Below are positions 16,443-24,250 of a DNA stretch of 64,000 nt, in pieces. The stretch spans positions 62,001-126,000 of the forward strand of contig NZ_JAHZIJ010000014.1 of the NCBI RefSeq assembly GCF_019443105.1, given 5' to 3'. The DNA is from Paenibacillus oenotherae. GTDB taxonomy: Bacteria > Bacillota > Bacilli > Paenibacillales > Paenibacillaceae. The position numbers were made by a program, and so were the translations under genes. A model generated the notes under the pieces. The model was not told where the DNA came from, made no database searches, and saw only the letters and a program-made list of their open reading frames with translations. Numbering within the stretch: the stretch's first letter is position 1; each line of letters opens with the position of its first letter.

Positions 16443-17438
16443 ATGAAAGAGTATGCGCAAGCGCCGCACGGGGACGTATCGGCTGAGCAGCCCAATATTA
16501 TCGAGGTCGATGGTCTGGTCAAAAGGTACGGCACATTCACGGCGGTAAACGGAATCCAGTTTCAGGTTAAGCGGGGGGAGATCTTCGGTCTTCTCGGCCC
16601 CAACGGAGCGGGCAAAACAACGACGATGGAGATGATCGAGGGGCTGCGCCAGCCTGATGAGGGAGTTGCGCGGGTCGCAGGCTATGATACACGCACACAG
16701 CTGAGCAAGGTGAAGGAAGTTATCGGGGTGCAGCTGCAATCGACCTCTCTGTTCGATCTTCTGACTGTAAAAGAAATTACGGCGATGTATGCAAGCTTCT
16801 ATCATGTGCCTACTTTGCCTATTCTACCCTTGCTTGATAGTGTCACCTTGTCTGAAAAGCTGAATGACCGCGTCAAAAATCTGTCCGGCGGACAGAAGCA
16901 GCGGCTTGCTATTGCGCTTGCTCTCGTCAATGATCCGCAGGTCGTCTTTCTCGATGAGCCAACTACAGGTCTCGATCCCCAGGCGAGGCGGACGCTGTGG
17001 GATATTATTCTTAAGCTGCGCGATCAAGGGAAGACGATTATCATCTCGACTCATTATATGGATGAAGCCGAGCTGCTGTCCGACCGCATCTGCTTGATGG
17101 ATCGCGGGTCGATTGTCGCGCTCGATACGCCGCGCAATCTCATCCGCAGCCTGGAATCGGAGAGTGCGATAGAGTTCCGCGTACCCGCGCTGGATACGAT
17201 GCCGGAGGAACGCAGGTCGGAGCTGCTTGACAGCATGCAGGGGATCGAAGGGGTGCGGCAAGCTGAATTCCGCAAGGACAGCTATGTCCTTTATACGGAT
17301 CAGCTGCAGTCGGCATTGACCGGGCTTGTAGCGTTGACGGAGCGGGATGGGATTCAGTTCACCGACCTGTTGACCAGAACTGCGACGCTGGAAGATGTGT
17401 TCATTCATATGACCGGAAGGAGCCTTAGAGAATCATGA
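16443..17438 (+). CDS. ABC-2 exporter ATP-binding protein (DrrA-like)
   Basis: Cytoplasmic ATPase of 331 aa for an export-type ABC system. Walker A is GPNGAGKTT (about 52-60), the signature is LSGGQKQR and Walker B is VVFLDEPTTGLDP. A C-terminal extension of about 90 residues after the nucleotide-binding domain is typical of the DrrA/NatA group. A strong ribosome site (ACGGAGGT) precedes the ATG. It overlaps the permease gene by 4 bases and a TetR gene follows, a common layout for drug or lipid exporters. Substrate unknown. Confidence 0.92.
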   Translation: MKEYAQAPHGDVSAEQPNIIEVDGLVKRYGTFTAVNGIQFQVKRGEIFGLLGPNGAGKTTTMEMIEGLRQPDEGVARVAGYDTRTQLSKVKEVIGVQLQSTSLFDLLTVKEITAMYASFYHVPTLPILPLLDSVTLSEKLNDRVKNLSGGQKQRLAIALALVNDPQVVFLDEPTTGLDPQARRTLWDIILKLRDQGKTIIISTHYMDEAELLSDRICLMDRGSIVALDTPRNLIRSLESESAIEFRVPALDTMPEERRSELLDSMQGIEGVRQAEFRKDSYVLYTDQLQSALTGLVALTERDGIQFTDLLTRTATLEDVFIHMTGRSLRES

Positions 17439-18544
17439 AATCCTATACACAACTAACGCTCGCCCAGCTCCGGCTGTTCGCGCGCAACAAGCAGGTGCTG
17501 TTCTGGACGCTTGCTTTTCCCATATTTCTTATGGTTATGCTGGGCTCCTTCGCCGGAGGCAGCGGGGGCGGGTCGATTGACGGGTACTATTACGATGAGG
17601 ACGGGGGCAGCGAAGGCTCTAAGACGGTCATCGCAGCGCTCGAAGGACAGAAGGAGATTCTCCGTCTTGAACCGGCGGAGAACAAGGAAGAGGCTATGAA
17701 TGAGCTGAAGGAGGGCAAGAAGGGGGTTATCATTATTATCCCTAGCGGCTTCGGCGCATCGATGACACCGGAATCTATCGCCAGCGGCACGCAGGCGAAG
17801 CTCCTTCTGTACTATGATCAGACACAAGCAATCAAGGCACAGTCTGCTATCAATGCAATGGAGCAGGTAACGGATGGCCTGAGCAAGGCGCTTGTCCATT
17901 ACTCGCCCGTTGTTGTTCTCGATTCGGTCGGCGTGCAATCGCTGGAGCTTCAGTATATTGATTTTCTCGTTCCGGGCATTGTAGCCATGATGATTATGTC
18001 CAATAATTTGAACGGTGTTGCCGGTCAGATTGCTTCCTGGCGCGAGCGCGGCATACTGCGCCGGATGCAGAGCACCCCGCTTCACCCGTCATCATTCATC
18101 GCAGCGCAAATTACGGCGAGGCTGCTGCTGAACGGCGCGCAAGCCATCATCGTGCTGCTCGTATCATCACTGCTGTTCGGCACACAGGTCAATGGCTCAT
18201 GGCTGCTGCTGATCGGCTTCGTCATCGTTGGCACGCTTGCGTTCATGGCCATCGGCTTTATTATCGCCGGGCTCGCCAAGACGCCGGAGAGTGCGGGGCC
18301 GATTGCCGGCTTTGTCTCATTCCCAATGATGTTCCTTGGCGGTGTATTCTTCCCGATCAGCAGCATGCCCGCTTATCTGCAGCCTGTCGTCAACCTGCTG
18401 CCAATTGCGCATCTAAGCACTTCGCTAAGGCAGATTATGAACGTCGGGGCGGGATTGACCCAGCTGTGGAGCGAGGCGCTGCTGCTTGGCGGATGGCTGA
18501 TCGTGGCCTTTATTGTCGCCAGCTTCACATTCAAATGGGAGTAA
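17435..18544 (+). CDS. ABC-2 type exporter permease
   Basis: Membrane partner of the preceding ATPase, 369 aa. It has one N-terminal membrane helix (about 20-38), a large external domain (about 40-175) and a C-terminal cluster of five to six helices. The ABC-2 signature (FLVPGIVAMMIMSNNLNG ... RERGILRRMQSTPLHP) lies near 180-215. It starts within the end of the ATPase gene, so the two are translationally coupled. Drug, toxin or lipid export is inferred from the family and the TetR neighbour. Confidence 0.9.
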   Translation: MKSYTQLTLAQLRLFARNKQVLFWTLAFPIFLMVMLGSFAGGSGGGSIDGYYYDEDGGSEGSKTVIAALEGQKEILRLEPAENKEEAMNELKEGKKGVIIIIPSGFGASMTPESIASGTQAKLLLYYDQTQAIKAQSAINAMEQVTDGLSKALVHYSPVVVLDSVGVQSLELQYIDFLVPGIVAMMIMSNNLNGVAGQIASWRERGILRRMQSTPLHPSSFIAAQITARLLLNGAQAIIVLLVSSLLFGTQVNGSWLLLIGFVIVGTLAFMAIGFIIAGLAKTPESAGPIAGFVSFPMMFLGGVFFPISSMPAYLQPVVNLLPIAHLSTSLRQIMNVGAGLTQLWSEALLLGGWLIVAFIVASFTFKWE

Positions 18545-18585
18545 ACAGGTAGCGAGCATTTACATTAATGGAGGAGTGTCGCACC

Positions 18586-19179
18586 ATGCCTAAATTAATG
18601 GACCCGCAGAAGAGAGTGCTGATTGTGCAAGCAGCACAGGAGCTCTTCTCCAAATATGGGTTCAAAAAAACGACGGTTGACGAAATTGCGCAAAATGTCG
18701 GCATAGCGAAGGGGACGATCTATTTATATTTCAAAAATAAGGAGCAGCTGCTCATACGAATCGGCATGAATTCGCTTCTTGCCTCTCAAGAGGGGCTTAT
18801 TCGCGAGGTGTCGCAAATTGAAGATCCGTCCCGGCGGCTGCAGCGCATCATTGAGAACAAAGCGAAGGATATGTTCCGGTTCTACGAGGAATTTCCCGAT
18901 GCAATCAAGATCATTCCCTATCTCCGCAAGGAAGACATCGTCCAGGAGGGGGGACAGACCTATTTTGACAATCATACGCACTTGCTCAGAGATGCGCTGG
19001 GGCTCGGAATCGAGCAGGGGCGGTACCGGATCGGAGATCTGGATGCTATGGTGGAGCATATCTGTTTCATGACCAAAGCCTTTGACCCGCCGCATAAGGT
19101 GCCCAAGACATTCGCAGAGATCAAGATTCAGCTGGATCTGTATATTAAATTGCTGCTTGAGGCGATAGAAGGGAAGTAG
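18586..19179 (+). CDS. TetR/AcrR-family transcriptional regulator
   Basis: Repressor-type protein of 197 aa. The N-terminal helix-turn-helix covers about 20-50 (TTVDEIAQNVGIAKGTIYLYF) and a ligand-binding helical domain follows. The ATG at 18586 is chosen because GGAGGAG lies just upstream; the earlier ATG at 18568 precedes that site. It is the last gene of the exporter cluster, 41 bases after the permease, and probably senses the exported compound. No clear dyad was seen at the operon promoter. Confidence 0.9.
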   Translation: MPKLMDPQKRVLIVQAAQELFSKYGFKKTTVDEIAQNVGIAKGTIYLYFKNKEQLLIRIGMNSLLASQEGLIREVSQIEDPSRRLQRIIENKAKDMFRFYEEFPDAIKIIPYLRKEDIVQEGGQTYFDNHTHLLRDALGLGIEQGRYRIGDLDAMVEHICFMTKAFDPPHKVPKTFAEIKIQLDLYIKLLLEAIEGK

Positions 19180-19313
19180 ACAGGGCGGAACGGCATCCTA
19201 TCAGGGTTCTATGAAACAGTCATTCCCGTTGCTCGAATCTGATAGACAAACTAGATAGCCGGTGATACGATAACGACAAATGAAATTTAGGGGATTATTG
19301 GAGGAACGCACTG

Positions 19314-20888
19314 GTGAAAGACAACAAGTTGAAGCAAACGCTGCTCTTATCTGTTCTCGCATTCGGCATCATTGCCGCTCCATTGGCAGGCTTTGGAGGT
19401 ACTGCCGCACATGCTGCCGCGTCCAGCAAGACGATTGCCACCCAAGCCGCTGCACTGCAAGTCTATGTGGATGGGAAGAGACTGAGCATCTCCCCGAATC
19501 CCGTTGTGCAGAAGGGAATCACTCTTGTGCCGATGCGCCAGATCTTCACTGCGCTCAAGGCGGATGTCGCATGGGAGCCGACGACGAAGACGATTATCGC
19601 GAAGAAGGATTATACGACCATCACGCTTCAGGTCGGTGCCAAGCACGCAGTTATAGGAGGGAAATCGGTGCAGTTGACCGTTCCCGTACAGCAGATTGGC
19701 GGAGCGACAATGGTGCCGCTGCGGTTCGTAGGCGAGGCGCTTGGAGCTAAAGTCCATATGGACACAGCTTCTCATGCTGTCCATATCTATTCGGCAGGGA
19801 ATTATCCGACTGAATCACAAGCTAATGATGACTATGAAGAAGATGAGCTGGACTGGGAGGAAGCAGATTACTCCACGAAGCTGACGACAAGTGAAATTGT
19901 CGGCATGAATGACTCTAAGGTCGTCATGATCTCTACCGATGTCGCACAGGGAAGCGGCGTTGTCATCGGAGAGAAGTGGATCGTGACGAATCATCATGTA
20001 ATGCAGGATGCGCAGGCGGGCAAAGTGACGACGAACAACGGCGAGACCATCGATATTGAAGGTATCGTGATCTATGACGAAGAGGCGGACCTGGCTATTA
20101 TTCAGACCAAAGAACCGCTGTATATCAATCCGGTCATTCTGGGAAGCGGCTATACGGAACGCAAGGGGGACAAAGTCGTTGCAATCGGCAGTCCGCTCGG
20201 CCTTCAGAATACGGCATCAGAAGGAATTATAAGCAATATTGACTATTCCGGACTGACAAGAGGGTATCAGATCAGTGTTCCGATTGATCACGGCAGCTCT
20301 GGCGGCGGCTTGTTCAATGTATACGGAGAGCTTGTCGGCATTACAACGTCGGGCATGGAGGGCACGCAGGCCAATTTGAATTTTGCCGTGTCTGTGTCAG
20401 GGGTCTCTGACCTGCTCTACGAGCTGGAGGAGCAGCCTCCGGCCAAGATAGCCTTCCTGGATAAGCGGCTGCCTGACAGCTTGAAGGGCGCGACGAATGA
20501 GGAGATCAGGGACCTGATGAAGGAAGAGTTCGGTTTCATAGGAGCGTCCGAGGGCTCGACAGAGCTGAAGCGCTGGGAAGTGACACGGGACTCGCAGGGC
20601 TGGCTCGTCATCACGGCCGTTATGGATCCGTCATTCTATATGCTGTACGGCAACAAGTCCAATGATGATTTCCGCTACTGGGCGATCGATGCCGGATATG
20701 AGCTCATGCGGATGCTGCCGGATGATAAAATACAGCTAGCTGTTTATTACGAGCAGGTGTTCAGCTTCGAGCCGCGCGGCTTCGCTTCGGGTGAAGTGAC
20801 TGCTGTCGGCGACGGCACATGGCGTGTCCGTTACCCGATTATTCAGATGCAAGGGAAAGATAAGATGCACGTGCAGGTTCGCACTTAA
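19314..20888 (+). CDS. HtrA-like serine protease with copper-amine-oxidase-type stalk domain
   Basis: Secreted 524-aa protein. A signal peptide (1-35) ends near AHAAASS. Residues about 46-155 form a 'stalk' domain (VPMRQIFTALKADVAW ... VPLRFVGEALGAKV), which in Firmicutes occurs on wall-associated proteins. An acidic linker (DDYEEDELDWEEADY) leads to a trypsin-like domain with His in VTNHHV, Asp in EEADLAII and Ser in DHGSSGGGLF. There is no PDZ domain; the last 130 residues are of unknown type. GTG start, with GGAGGAACG upstream. The stalk-protease fusion suggests a surface-quality-control or wall-remodelling enzyme. Confidence 0.88.
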   Translation: MKDNKLKQTLLLSVLAFGIIAAPLAGFGGTAAHAAASSKTIATQAAALQVYVDGKRLSISPNPVVQKGITLVPMRQIFTALKADVAWEPTTKTIIAKKDYTTITLQVGAKHAVIGGKSVQLTVPVQQIGGATMVPLRFVGEALGAKVHMDTASHAVHIYSAGNYPTESQANDDYEEDELDWEEADYSTKLTTSEIVGMNDSKVVMISTDVAQGSGVVIGEKWIVTNHHVMQDAQAGKVTTNNGETIDIEGIVIYDEEADLAIIQTKEPLYINPVILGSGYTERKGDKVVAIGSPLGLQNTASEGIISNIDYSGLTRGYQISVPIDHGSSGGGLFNVYGELVGITTSGMEGTQANLNFAVSVSGVSDLLYELEEQPPAKIAFLDKRLPDSLKGATNEEIRDLMKEEFGFIGASEGSTELKRWEVTRDSQGWLVITAVMDPSFYMLYGNKSNDDFRYWAIDAGYELMRMLPDDKIQLAVYYEQVFSFEPRGFASGEVTAVGDGTWRVRYPIIQMQGKDKMHVQVRT

Positions 20889-20908
20889 TACATGAATCAT
20901 TCAGAGAG

Positions 20909-20970
20909 TGGGCAGTCCCTTCAGGCGCAGTCGAGCGCATACGTGGAGGGACGCCCTTCTTTTTTTTCGT
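20909..20970 (+). terminator. Terminator after the stalk-domain protease gene
   Basis: GGGC-GTCCCT arms pair with AGGGAC-GCCC around a long loop and are followed by eight or more T. Confidence 0.8.
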
Positions 20971-21001
20971 TTTATTCGGTACAATAGGGGTGGCTCCCGG
21001 G

Positions 21002-21030
21002 GCTTGCCCAAGCGCTGCTTGAAGGCAAGC
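21002..21030 (+). promoter_or_regulatory. Leader hairpin directly before the radical SAM gene
   Basis: Two stacked stems, GCTTGCC/GGCAAGC and CAAGC/GCTTG, with a GCT loop and an AA bulge. It ends one base before a GGGAGG ribosome site, so it could control access to the short leader ORF. Confidence 0.55.
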
Positions 21031-21042
21031 GGGAGGATTGAA

Positions 21043-21072
21043 ATGACTAATAAGGGAATGAACGCAGGATGA
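21043..21072 (+). CDS. Nine-residue leader ORF coupled to the radical SAM gene
   Basis: ATG at 21043 with a GGGAGG ribosome site encodes MTNKGMNAG. Its TGA overlaps the ATG of the downstream gene (ATGA). The downstream gene has only a weak ribosome site of its own, so translation may depend on this short frame. No function of the peptide itself is implied. Confidence 0.4.
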   Translation: MTNKGMNAG

Positions 21073-22946
21073 AAGTCGTACTGGCGACATTAAACGCAAA
21101 ATTTATTCACACCTCGTTGGCGCTCCGCTGCTTGAAGGCATATAGCGCTCATGAGTTTGACATCGATATTGCAGAGTATACGATCAAAGATCCGGCCATG
21201 AATATCGTCGGTGATTTGTTCGCGCGCGACCCTGATGTTATCGGGTTCTCCTGCTATATATGGAATATTGAAGAGACGATTACCGTTATTGATATGCTTC
21301 GCAAAATCAAGCCATCACTGCGCATTGTACTGGGCGGACCGGAAGTAAGCTATGATACCGGCTTCTGGCTGGAGCGTTTGCCGCAGGTCGATTATATCGT
21401 TGTAGGCGAAGGGGAGGAGACCTTCCATCACCTGTTGACTGAAATTCGTGATGCACAGAAATTCCATATGGTGTTCGGGCTTGGGTACCGGAAGCTGGAT
21501 GCCGATGGAACCGAGAAGATTATTGTCAATCCGCCGCGTCCCAAGCTGGATCTGGCCTCACTTCCAACGCCTTATCGCTTCGCGGAAGATGTGCCGAGCC
21601 TTGGCAGCCGGGTGGTCTATTTCGAGACCAGCCGTGGCTGTCCGTTCAGCTGCCAGTTCTGCTTGTCCAGTATCGAGGTGGGCGTGCGGTATTTTGACAA
21701 GGAGCGTACGAAGGCGGATTTGCTGTACTTGATCGATTCCGGAGCGAAGCTGATCAAGTTCGTTGACCGGACCTTTAATATTAAACGCGACTATGCGCTG
21801 GAGATCTTCCAGTTTCTCATTGAGAATCATCGGGGGACAGTGTTCCAGTTCGAGATTACAGCGGACATTATGCGTCCTGAGGTGCTCGATTATTTGGCCG
21901 AGCATGCGCCTCCGGGCATATTCCGCTTCGAGATTGGCGTCCAATCGACGAATGACATTACGAACGAGGCGGTGCAGCGGCGCCAGAACTTCAAGAAGCT
22001 GACCCGTACCGTAATGAAGGTGAAGGAAAGCGGCAAGATCGACCAGCATCTGGATCTGATCGCGGGCCTGCCGCATGAGGATTACAACACGTTCCGCAAA
22101 ACGTTCAACGATGTATTCGAGCTTCGCCCCGAGGAGCTGCAGCTTGGATTTCTCAAAATGCTGCGCGGAACCGGCATGCGTCTGGATGCTGACAAGTACG
22201 GCTACATCTACATGGATCGTGCCCCTTATGAAATGCTGGGCAACAACCTGCTGCCGTTCTCGGACCTGGTACGGATTAAGCGGGTTGAGGATGTGCTGGA
22301 GAAATACTGGAATGCACATCGGATGGATCATGCGCTGCTGTACCTGGTGGGAAACGCTTTTCCTTCCGCCTTCGATTTCTTCCAGCAGTTCGGCGACTAT
22401 TGGGAAGGGCGCGGCTGGCAGAAAATCGGCCATCAGCTGGAGGATTTGTTCTCCCGCCTGTGGGCTTTTCTGGAGGAATATCATGCGAAGCCGGTTTCTG
22501 CGGAGCCGGCGGAGCGATCCGCTAATTCTTCCGCAGAGCAGTCTGCAAATCCGCTCACCGAACCGTCCGCAGGATGGCAGCTTGATGTGGCGCTTGGCCT
22601 GATGAAGCTGGATTATTTCTTGAACCACAATTACAAGCCGCGCAAGGTATGGTGGGACTTTACGATGGACAAGCCGGAATGGAGCGGCTGGATGCAGCAA
22701 TTGGCCGCACATCCGGGCGATGTATCCGAAGCCTTTGGCACGCTGGGGCTGGGGGAGAAGGAGCTGCACAAGCACGCGGTCATCGAACGGCTGCCCTTTG
22801 ATCTGGAGCGGTATTTGTCCGAGGGCGTCGTCGCGCGGGAAACGGAAACGCTGCTCATCGTCGTTTATGGCGGGGGCAGAGGAGAAGGCACAGGAGCCAA
22901 GCATTACATGCTGCGGCTTGCCCGCGAGCAGATGGTGACGGGCTAG
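21069..22946 (+). CDS. B12-binding-domain radical SAM protein (DUF4080 type)
   Basis: Cytoplasmic 625-aa enzyme. Residues 1-135 form a cobalamin-binding-like domain (GFSCYIWNIEETI, VLGGPEVS, VVGEGEE). The radical SAM core follows with Cys191, Cys195 and Cys198 (CPFSCQFC) for the 4Fe-4S cluster. The C-terminal third matches the DUF4080 architecture and is interrupted by a low-complexity Ser/Glu/Ala/Pro segment near 477-500. Such proteins are widespread in Bacillales but the reaction is unknown. It appears to be a single-gene unit with its own terminator and a small coupled leader. Confidence 0.88.
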   Translation: MKVVLATLNAKFIHTSLALRCLKAYSAHEFDIDIAEYTIKDPAMNIVGDLFARDPDVIGFSCYIWNIEETITVIDMLRKIKPSLRIVLGGPEVSYDTGFWLERLPQVDYIVVGEGEETFHHLLTEIRDAQKFHMVFGLGYRKLDADGTEKIIVNPPRPKLDLASLPTPYRFAEDVPSLGSRVVYFETSRGCPFSCQFCLSSIEVGVRYFDKERTKADLLYLIDSGAKLIKFVDRTFNIKRDYALEIFQFLIENHRGTVFQFEITADIMRPEVLDYLAEHAPPGIFRFEIGVQSTNDITNEAVQRRQNFKKLTRTVMKVKESGKIDQHLDLIAGLPHEDYNTFRKTFNDVFELRPEELQLGFLKMLRGTGMRLDADKYGYIYMDRAPYEMLGNNLLPFSDLVRIKRVEDVLEKYWNAHRMDHALLYLVGNAFPSAFDFFQQFGDYWEGRGWQKIGHQLEDLFSRLWAFLEEYHAKPVSAEPAERSANSSAEQSANPLTEPSAGWQLDVALGLMKLDYFLNHNYKPRKVWWDFTMDKPEWSGWMQQLAAHPGDVSEAFGTLGLGEKELHKHAVIERLPFDLERYLSEGVVARETETLLIVVYGGGRGEGTGAKHYMLRLAREQMVTG

Positions 22947-22988
22947 CGGCAGCTTGCCAACGACAATGAGAGCTTGAATTTTCAACGG

Positions 22989-23048
22989 AACATGATTTCT
23001 CCGGGAGAGCCGCATATGCTGCGGCTGCTGGGGCAATCATGTTTTTTT
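22989..23048 (+). terminator. Terminator after the radical SAM gene
   Basis: AACATGATT pairs with AATCATGTT, with an inner GCCGCA/TGCGGC stem, followed by seven T. Confidence 0.85.
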
Positions 23049-23157
23049 GCAGAATGAAGGCAGACTTGAATCTGGCGGATTTCACGCATACTCTCTCAAG
23101 GGGGGATGGTATTCCTGCACAGCGTGGATGCCGTATTTTGCCAAGTCAAAATTACTG

Positions 23158-23207
23158 TTGCATTCAATCTGCTTATTTCATATAATTAATTATGCAACCG
23201 GTTGCAT
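23158..23207 (+). promoter_or_regulatory. Promoter and LacI-type operator of the maltodextrin operon
   Basis: TTGCAT (23158-23163), 17-base spacer, TATAAT (23181-23186). Right after it lies the perfect 16-bp palindrome ATGCAACCGGTTGCAT (23192-23207) with a central CG, typical of LacI/MalR operators. The repressor gene starts 25 bases later, so autoregulation of the whole operon is likely. Confidence 0.85.
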
Positions 23208-23232
23208 TGAAGGAGAAGGTGAGTACGAAGGG

Positions 23233-24231
23233 ATGTCCAAATTAACGATTCAGAACATTGCCGATTTGGCGGGCGTGAACAAAGCGACAGTATCGCGGGT
23301 GCTCAACGGGAACACGAATATTTCCGAGAAGACACGGCTTAAGATCGAGAAGATTATGAAGGAACATAATTATGTTCCCAACTCCATCGCCAGAGGGCTT
23401 GCTTTCAACAAGACGTTTACGGTGGGCTTCTGCTTTGATTACACAGATAAGAAAGCGTTTGCGAATCCGTTCTTCTACAAGGTGCTGCAGGGGATCGAGG
23501 ACGTGATCTATGACAATGAATATTTGTTCCTGATGATGAGCGACCATGATAAGAAGGGCGGTAAATCAACGTTCGAGCGTATCGTGGAAGAGCATCGGGT
23601 AGACGGACTTCTGCTTCCGGATACGCTGCTTAACCAAGCCAACTACGATTTGCTGATGAAGCATGAGATGCCGTTCGTCATCATCGGAGAGCATTCGCTG
23701 CGGCAGGAGGGGGTACGGTGGGTTGATGTCGACAACGTGCAGGCCGCAGCAATTTTAACAGAACGGCTCATCGCATTGGGGCATCGTTCCATCGTGATGT
23801 ATGCCGGGGCAGCAGAGGTCAGGCGGGACAAGTTCATCGCTGATCGCATGGAGGGCTATAAAGCGGTTATGGAGCAGCGTGGGCTGGAGGCTCGCATTAT
23901 GGAGCAGGCGGACTCATTAGGAGCACTCAAAGCTTTTGAAGGAGGTGAGGCAGGGGACGGCGGACAGAATCCCGAGGCGGTCATATGCTGCACGCATGAG
24001 CTGCTGTTCGAGATGCTGGATTGGGAACATGGCAACCCTATGCTCAAGGAGATCAGCTTGGCCACGTTCGATAATTATCCGATGTTCCGTCATTTGAAGC
24101 ATCCTGTTCATTATGTGGAGATTGATCTGGAGATGATGGGCAAGCAGGCGGCAGGTTTACTTTTTTCATTAATCAACAAGGAAGCGGATCCGGCGCAATC
24201 GATTCGTATTCCGACCAGCATTGTGAATTAG
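23233..24231 (+). CDS. LacI-family regulator of the maltodextrin operon
   Basis: Repressor of 332 aa with an N-terminal helix-turn-helix (TIQNIADLAGVNKATVSRVL, residues 5-24) and a periplasmic-binding-like sugar sensor domain. The ATG at 23233 starts MSKLTIQN as in the family; the open frame continues 62 codons upstream but runs through the promoter and operator, so it is not coding. The ribosome site (AAGGAGAAGG) is rather far, about 12-17 bases. As first gene of a CDase-MalEFG operon it most likely senses maltose, maltodextrin or cyclodextrin. Confidence 0.92.
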   Translation: MSKLTIQNIADLAGVNKATVSRVLNGNTNISEKTRLKIEKIMKEHNYVPNSIARGLAFNKTFTVGFCFDYTDKKAFANPFFYKVLQGIEDVIYDNEYLFLMMSDHDKKGGKSTFERIVEEHRVDGLLLPDTLLNQANYDLLMKHEMPFVIIGEHSLRQEGVRWVDVDNVQAAAILTERLIALGHRSIVMYAGAAEVRRDKFIADRMEGYKAVMEQRGLEARIMEQADSLGALKAFEGGEAGDGGQNPEAVICCTHELLFEMLDWEHGNPMLKEISLATFDNYPMFRHLKHPVHYVEIDLEMMGKQAAGLLFSLINKEADPAQSIRIPTSIVN

Positions 24232-24250
24232 TTTATAAGGATAGAGGTAC

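Noticed and set aside
21558-23036. A 492-codon minus-strand frame antisense to the radical SAM gene
   Set aside because: The plus strand encodes an intact enzyme with its cluster motif; the antisense product has no recognisable features and runs across a terminator.
23100-23140. A further palindrome of the repeat family near 23113
   Set aside because: CCTGC is present but the matching right arm is missing and no neighbours occur at 50 or 61 bases.
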